DNA from: Phorcus lineatus
Taxonomy: Eukaryota > Mollusca > Gastropoda > Trochida > Trochidae
Direction of reading: 5' to 3'
Assembly (NCBI GenBank): GCA_921293015.1
Contig: OV121088.1
Coordinates: 32,153,645-32,217,644 of the forward strand
Length of the DNA stretch: 64,000 bases
Each line of letters begins with the position of its first letter. Position 1 is the stretch's first letter. A program made the position numbers and the translations under genes. Shown here piece by piece: positions 57,921 through 64,000 of this stretch. A model generated the notes under the pieces. That model saw nothing but the letters and a program-made list of their open reading frames with translations. It did no database searches and was not told the DNA's origin.

Positions 57921-58619
57921 TGAAGTTGCCTTTCTCTGGAAGTGTAAAAAAAAATATATAGTCACAATGAGTGGTGATGAGAGAGCCGACATCTGTGTTT
58001 CAAGAAAGGAGGCTAAACTTTGACGTTACAGTATTTTATGAGCACTTCAATCAGTACAAAATGTGACTGAATCATGGTCCTAATCAACTGAGTCCCTGAG
58101 TCATATTTAGTATACATAGGGGTCTCTGTTCGCAATGCCCATAGACTAAATCTTTTACTCATGTTAAAAATCAGAGATCCATATTTCATCCTATTACCTA
58201 TCTAAAAAGTGATCCGGATTAGCTTTGAGACAGAAATTATGAACGTGACCATCTTCATCAACTTCTTTTCAGCTGACATTCGTGGTACCCAGCATGCTGA
58301 CAAAGCAACTGTTAAACCGTGTGCCTTTATATTGGTGCCTGGGTGGCTATCACTTGTCAGTTAAACGTCGATCTCCACATAGCCAACTACCCACGCGATG
58401 TATAACAAGCGCCAGGTTCCATCACTGGCTATTTTAAACATCGATCTAACTCCCTAGATTTACGCGACGCCATCTTCGGCGATACGTTTCAATATTCAGT
58501 TATCTATTTTGACCATTAGGCTCTGTCGCAACAGCCACGAGAACAAGCATAGAAATGTTCAGCAAATGCTGCGAGGTTCAAATTAGCCAGTCATTTGGAC
58601 TAGCATTAGTTATGCTTTG
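57921..58619. other. Unassigned sequence
   Basis: Nothing recognised. Confidence 0.4.
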
Positions 58620-58860
58620 CAGGAAAAGTTTTTGGCTTGCTCATCAAATTGTGTAACCACCCGTGGGCAACGCGCTTCCTCATAATAGAAATGAAGATAA
58701 TTCCACCCCTCTGGAAGGACGTTTCTAAGTTCAGCAAGAAGTGTTCAATGGGATTGAGATCAGGGCTTCCCTCACTGCATGGGCCCTGTGGGTCCAGAAA
58801 TAGTGTCCATAAAGTTTTGTCGGCTTGCCAGCAGATGATTTTCAGATGAAAAACAACTTC
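58620..58860 (-). pseudogene. Tc1-like transposase C-terminal relic
   Basis: On the minus strand, GSPDLNPIEHFLLNLE matches the conserved SPDLNPIEHxW block near the last acidic catalytic residue of Tc1/mariner transposases. 'LDPQGPCSE' precedes it. Flanking sequence is not readable as the rest of a transposase, so only a fragment remains. Confidence 0.55.
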
Positions 58861-59654
58861 TGAAGGATCTGATTTTGGTATCTTTCGCTATTGAGGTTGC
58901 CTTGAACTTGGACGAGCTCAAATTTATGATCATATGGACATCAACCCCAAGTCATCATTTCTCAACCTCATAAAAGAATATGTGGATGGATATAAGGTTG
59001 ATGGTATGCAATGCCTCACGGATTTTCATTGTTGGGCTCTCCTGTCAATAATGTGTAACAAAGTGATCTTCATAAGATCAATGGCAGACAACCTGGCATC
59101 TATTCTTCTACAATTTTGAGGCAAGAAAAATCATCTCACTTTCCAATATACATAAAAAGTGAATTGTTTTTGTTTTTATTCATAATTTAACTTGAACATA
59201 CGGCATGTTGCATATTGTTATTGCTGAAATCGCTTATCTATTTTGGATTGCTACAAGAGTACGTCATCTTAACCTAAACATCTTCTTTTTTTCAGTCATC
59301 CCCCTGCGTCTATTTGAGACCAAGCCTGGCAACTCTTTCTAGTAAACAGTCATCCTGAGCAGTTGTTATACAGGTTCTTTCACTTTGTCGATTTTGGACA
59401 TCCCCAGTAGCTCAGTGCTTACTTATCAGACTGATCACAGGGTAAAAATGTCGAGTTGCCCTCCATATTCCTAACATGTCATGCGACATTAATGCACACC
59501 CTAGTTTGTCACCTTTCACTGATCATATTCATCTTCTCTGCATAGCTATGAAATGTTTAGAACCGATTTGGATGCTTAACTTTTGAGCAGGTGTTCACAA
59601 GCCAAGATACACTGGCTGACACAAGCAACCCAACAGCTGTTTTGGAGTGGGGGT
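58861..59654. other. Unassigned sequence
   Basis: A 61-codon plus frame at 58934-59119 has no motif. Nothing else is recognised. Confidence 0.4.
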
Positions 59655-59811
59655 GGTGATGATATGGGTTTTACACCGCTTTCAAGAGTATTTCACTTAT
59701 ATCGCGGCTGCTAGTATTATTGCAGGGAGAAAGCCCGTAACACCATTGTGGCTATGCATTGCGGTGAAAGCTGCGAGCATCGACTGGAACTAGCGAACTA
59801 TGGGTGGTACT
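59655..59811 (-). repeat. SINE-B fragment, 3' part
   Basis: Matches the body of SINE-B (21640-21780): 'caccgctttcaagagtattt', 'atcgcggctgctagtattat', 'gcgagcatcg(a/g)ctggaac'. The tRNA-like head and the ACTC tail are missing. Confidence 0.9.
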
Positions 59812-62752
59812 GCGGCTGCTTTTGGATGTATTTTAAACATGGATAGAGCACAAAACAAACATGTTTTTAAAATTGTTTTAATACTGCAAATGATATCTAC
59901 ATGAAACAAGCGACCTTAGAAATCACAGTTCCATACATACAGTCTTGCAATGTAACAATGAGATTTCTCTCTGGACAAACAGACCATCGAACATTAGTTA
60001 CACCTCAAGATAGCTGTACATTTAACAATAAATAGTGACCAGGGGAAAATGATCTTCAAGGTGACACTGCTTTGCTTGAAGAGAATGTAAAAAAAAGCCA
60101 GTCACCATGGTAACAGCCCTCGACAGCCAAGCTATTTGAGCAGTGCACCTCATCCATACAGTCAAAACTTACTCAATAGAAGGTATACTTAAATAAAAAC
60201 TGCACCATAATTGTTTAAGTAGCGTTATGTAATTTGCCCTTCAAAACTGGGACATGAAGTTAATGTTTACATGAGACTTTGAAGAAGTTGAAATGTCCAA
60301 GAGGGCGAGAAAGAGGGTTACGAAATGCTAAACAATCATACTCTTACTATTACTCAATTCATGTATTGCTCAAGTAACATGTCAAACTCTAATCAGAGAC
60401 TAAAGTGAAGAGGATCCCTTATAATTTGTATTGATTAGTCATGAAATAGCCATTTGACAGCCACATTGTTAAGAAGAGACAGTTGAAATACCCTGAAGGT
60501 TGTTTTTTCTCTCATCTTACATCACTGATGGCTTGGCTGGTTGTCTTAAACATTAGTAAGTGTAGTTGGGGTAAATAATTGTCTGTATCACTACATAAGC
60601 TTTGGAAAGTAACAGGCAGACCTGGTCACAAATAAATACAGAATAGTCAGCACTTTCTATCTTCAGTATTTACAATTTCATTTTACAATGGTTTGCAAGA
60701 TTATATAGGCAATAATAGACTTAAATATCATTTTCTAATTTTAAAGTGAACAATGACGTATTCTATTACTGAATAGAAGCATCTTCTTGCTCAACAGAAA
60801 TATGTAGATCAGTATTTGAACCCATTAAACAAAATTGCATGTATCACTTTGCTCATTTGAAATTAATTTTTGTATTTATATCTTATGAAATACAATATAT
60901 TCCCTGTAGAAATTTGAGTGCATAGATTTAACCTGAAACTTTATGAATGGATATCTATATGACAATACATCATTCAATAAACAGTTGTATACACAGTTAC
61001 ACCATATCAAAATAGTACATTTCTTAAAGTCATGGTTTTCATTGTTTGACAGGCAAGAACTGATGTTCGAACAGTAAACACAGTCACTACCCTGTGATAA
61101 TTTTGACTAAGTTTTATGAAATGAAGTTGCCGAAACCACTGATTCAAACTAGAGGTTGTAAACAATCACTTCACACAGCTTGTATTGTTGAGTTTTCATG
61201 GCAAGAACGTTGTGTTTTGAGACTTGGGTCCTGCCAAGTTTATGGAGAATCTTGTATATAGCCTGAAACACCACCATTCTTTCTCTACACAAGTTTGGAA
61301 TCTGTAACCAAATTTCATATTGAGATTGACATGTGGAGAATACTAGAGATTACTCAGGATTAAAATTGTGGAATTTGAAACAATTTTTGAGATGTTACCT
61401 TTCTCAGAGAAAACTCTGACTTCTTCAAAAACACAAGTTTCAAAGCTTTTCTACACTGGAACAATAAATTTGGGATCATCAAGTTTTGTCTGAAGCAGCC
61501 TCATTACCATTATATGAACGATAACATGCTACCGATATCAATCAACCATAACATGACAATGCCAGTGACTTCAAGTGTGAAGTAATTTTTCAAAGCACCA
61601 CCATCTCAGTATCTTACCATTGTTAAACTTTTATATTTTTTATTCATTTAGAACAGTATAGTTTTATTAGTTGACCATTTCACAATAAATTGACAATAGC
61701 ACTTTAAAACATAAAATAATCATTTACACTTTCACTCATGATCAATGTGAATTTCATTTGCAAACTTTACACACAAAACTGCTACCAAACACTACAACAG
61801 GAAAAGATCGGCATTGGATAATTTTTTAAAACGGTTTTCTTAATCTGACATACATTCATGATTGTTTGAGTTCAAAAACAAATTAATCTTAAGTTCAAGA
61901 CCATTCACACAGGAATCTGGAAATTGACGAAACGAAAACATCACAAAAACACTATTGTACCGAGGCCATGATGGACCATAACAGACAGGAATAGGATGTT
62001 CACACAAGACTACAGTTATTCCATGTCGTTGACAACATTTTAGATTGTTGGCTAAAAATTTAATAAAGGCTTTGATATAGCACTTGCCCATTACGAGCAT
62101 GAAGTCACAATATCCCAGCACAAGAATGAAACAAAGTGGCCTGAGGCGAGGCAACACAAATGAGGATATCGATCGAGAACAAATTTACGGCATGTAGACA
62201 GAAGTACACGAGATGCATCCATGACGCAGTCATTCATTCGAGATGCTGATGAATATGCTAATGAGGCAGCATGCATCCATTCCACGCAGCAAAATCACAG
62301 AATTCTTCCTCTCCAACAAAAGAGTAACATCAGTAGGCTGTCAGCAGTGATTAGCAATGAATATTGTCACGTTTTTCCAGATAGAAATTTTTTTCAAAAT
62401 ATTTTTTCTCATTTTCTTTTTTCTCTGCATCTATATGGACAACATATTCAACAGCTGCCCATGACACACAGAACTGATAAACAAACGGCTGAAAGACTTC
62501 CCCTTGGAAGGAATAGAACAAGTATCTCTGACACCGTTTGTCCCTTTTCTCACGTCCCGGCAACACCTTGTTTCAACACACGCATTCATCAGGAGACACG
62601 CTACAAATTGAGAACATAGCCAAGGAATTGATGCTGATAACACAGTCATGTTTTGGTTCCCTTTCTGTCCCGCTGAGATGTGTTGCTGATGGCAAAAGCT
62701 TATTCGTCACTTAAATGTTGTAAGTCAAAGATTGAGTAGAGCGCAACAAGCA
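59812..62752 (-). other. Apparent 3' UTR of the beta-TrCP gene
   Basis: About 2.9 kb of repeat-poor sequence follows the stop codon, without credible coding frames. Its left edge meets a SINE-B fragment. AATAAA-type signals occur on the minus strand (for example near 61647), so the transcript may end earlier. Long 3' UTRs are usual for this gene in vertebrates. Extent is inference. Confidence 0.45.
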
Positions 62753-62908
62753 TCATTTGGATATGTAAGTGTATGTTCTTGCGGGAGATCGTCCCCCTTC
62801 GGGCACAGGTACATTTAGAAAGTCCCAAATGAGAATGGTGTCGTCATGAGAACTGCTAACAATCTGGAATTCATCGAACTGTAACCGAAATACACGGCCT
62901 GAATGTTC
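62753..62908 (-). CDS. BTRC: Beta-TrCP (F-box/WD40) last exon
   Basis: The exon opens after 'cttggtttcag' and encodes [31 protein letters not shown], a variable [11 protein letters not shown], then RTYTYISK and TGA. This is the seventh WD40 blade and C-terminus of beta-TrCP, nearly identical to my recollection of the vertebrate BTRC/FBXW11 proteins. The protein is the substrate receptor of an SCF ubiquitin ligase that recognises phosphodegrons (DSGxxS) in beta-catenin, IkB and others. Only the last 51 codons lie in the window, and the upstream exons are beyond 64000. Invertebrates usually have one gene for the BTRC/FBXW11 pair, so the symbol is used in that sense. Confidence 0.95.
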   Translation of the reverse strand, partial: EHSGRVFRLQFDEFQIVSSSHDDTILIWDFLNVPVPEGGRSPARTYTYISK

Positions 62909-63850
62909 CTGAAACCAAGAAAAAATATGCATGTTAAGCCAATTGCTTGAAAAGAATTGAAAATTGAAAGACCTGTCAATAAAACAAAAATTTTCATTTA
63001 GATAGCCCTGTAGATTTTTGCTTCATAAACATTTTTTTAAATGTGTGTATCCAAACGAGAGCCTGTGATTCAAGTTCATAAGATTTTTACAAGCAATGAT
63101 ATAAACTAACTACATAGCCTTTTTTGTGGCAGAATCTTTTTATCAGAATCATGGATTTTGCTCACATATTTCCTGAGGCGTGTTATGGAAAGAACCCTTA
63201 GAATTATGCGGTATCAATGAGGTACAGGTCATATAATTCATCACATTATCTCGACTTGGACAGCAATGTTGGCTACTCATTGGTTAAAAGCGGTCACGTG
63301 CCGTAGGTATATTTTTCTATATTAAACTGGGTCACGCGCAACCCTAGTAACAGAGACGACGTGCTGCCAAGAGTTATCTCCCTTGTCCCACTGTTAGGTA
63401 AACGAAGACTACGCTACGCTGGTTTGTTGAAACCTATTATTAGCTCAATGTATTTTCCACTACTTGAAGTCATTCGCATTTCTTTAATGGAACAAGTAAG
63501 TTCTTGTACAAAGGAAATGTTCGTGCGTAAATACTTTGATAAGTTACAAGACTTTCCATTGGCCTACCGGTTCCCTAGCCCGTAGCGAGGTTATCCATCA
63601 GTGAGCTGAAGATTGGAATCGCGAACTAAAAAACCAATTTCTTTACACATAGTAGTCATCACCGACTTTTCATTCATATCGAACATTCAAACCAACCTAA
63701 GCATTATTTTGTGATGCCTGCGTCATTGCATGTTCTATGCGTTCAAACTCTATCGCATCTTTCACGACGGTCCGCCATGACAGTCAGGAATATACAGCGA
63801 TTTTAGCGCTGCTTCAAATCGAACGTTTCCAAGGTGGAACGTATATATGA

Positions 63851-63862
63851 GGTCACGTGACC
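63851..63862. promoter_or_regulatory. CLEAR/E-box palindrome
   Basis: GGTCACGTGACC, a perfect 12-bp palindrome containing the USF/TFEB-type core GTCACGTGAC. A half-matching copy, GGTCACGTG, lies at 63292-63300, near an inverted CCAAT box. Regulatory use is inference. Confidence 0.4.
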
Positions 63863-63932
63863 AAACAATCAAAACTTAAAAAGCCCCGCAATATTCGTTA
63901 TATTTATTCAAGTTCGTTAGTCTGTAATTTCT

Positions 63933-63959
63933 GTCTAGTACCGCTGCACGGTACTAGAC
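63933..63959. repeat. Hairpin with 11-bp arms
   Basis: GTCTAGTACCG and CGGTACTAGAC flank CTGCA. A perfect stem with a 5-base loop. Confidence 0.7.
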
Positions 63960-64000
63960 TATACTTTTCGTGCTCTAAACGGTGATATAAAAATCATATT

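Larger units (their letters stand above)
62909..64000 (-). other. Intron of the beta-TrCP gene
   Basis: No further WD40 exon is seen up to the window end. 'gagttatctccctt' near 63369, a motif I recall from many molluscan repeats, suggests a MITE or SINE around 63280-63400. Two CACGTG sites and a hairpin are listed separately. Confidence 0.5.

Noticed and set aside
1-64000. CRISPR array, bacterial operon or phage features
   Set aside because: Repeats are tandem satellites or dispersed eukaryotic elements. Genes are spliced. No spacer-like regular array exists.

Overview
The window looks like a piece of a molluscan, probably gastropod, nuclear genome. It is AT-rich, genes are split by introns, and repeats dominate. 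Three things point to molluscs: repeats built like the pearl elements of molluscs (tandem core, GACGG/GACAG microsatellite, terminal hairpin), SINE tails made of ACTC units, and a lectin gene whose membrane-proximal stalk and TM module I remember as common in molluscs. The species is not identified. There are no prokaryotic features.

Only three host genes are supported. (1) A six-exon minus-strand gene (48102-54105) encodes a secreted-side C-type lectin domain, a PAN/apple-like domain, a Ser/Thr-rich stalk, one TM helix and a short tail. A non-coding 5' exon is likely at 55425. (2) A three-exon plus-strand gene for a cysteine-rich, probably secreted, unrecognised protein of 270 residues is present twice (35339-37266 and 40686-42613), inside a 5,347-bp tandem segmental duplication covering 32445-45190. 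(3) The last exon of a beta-TrCP (BTRC/FBXW11) orthologue lies on the minus strand at 62753-62908, with a long apparent 3' UTR to its left and an intron to its right.

The first 31 kb are mostly nested transposable elements. From left to right: a pearl-like repeat (3455-4251); exons of a Ulp1-like cysteine protease with a zinc-finger-like tail (4282-5049); a Harbinger-type DDE nuclease relic (6813-7075); a 3' half of a Ty3/gypsy element with an additional charged ORF and a 3' LTR (7605-10793); a DIRS/Ngaro-like tyrosine-recombinase retroelement relic (11285-13505); a Merlin-type DNA transposon with an uninterrupted 379-aa transposase, TIRs and a probable 7-8 bp TSD (13610-17881); a foldback element (19533-20866); a piggyBac relic (22754-24010); a Harbinger element with Myb-like and nuclease genes (26316-28688); a deleted copy of the DIRS-like element (29470-29990); and a minus-strand gypsy pol relic (30310-31400).

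A SINE family of about 315 bp (called SINE-A here) appears about fifteen times. Five copies have clear target-site duplications of 9-15 bp. They interrupt the DIRS relic and both Harbinger genes, and one is itself split by the foldback element. A second, tRNA-derived SINE (SINE-B) has a very similar 3' end, which suggests one shared LINE partner. The right half holds fewer elements: two MITEs, a second pearl-like array in inverted orientation (52760-53995), and a 114-bp minisatellite that has copied the start-codon region of the lectin gene five times just upstream of its signal-peptide exon.
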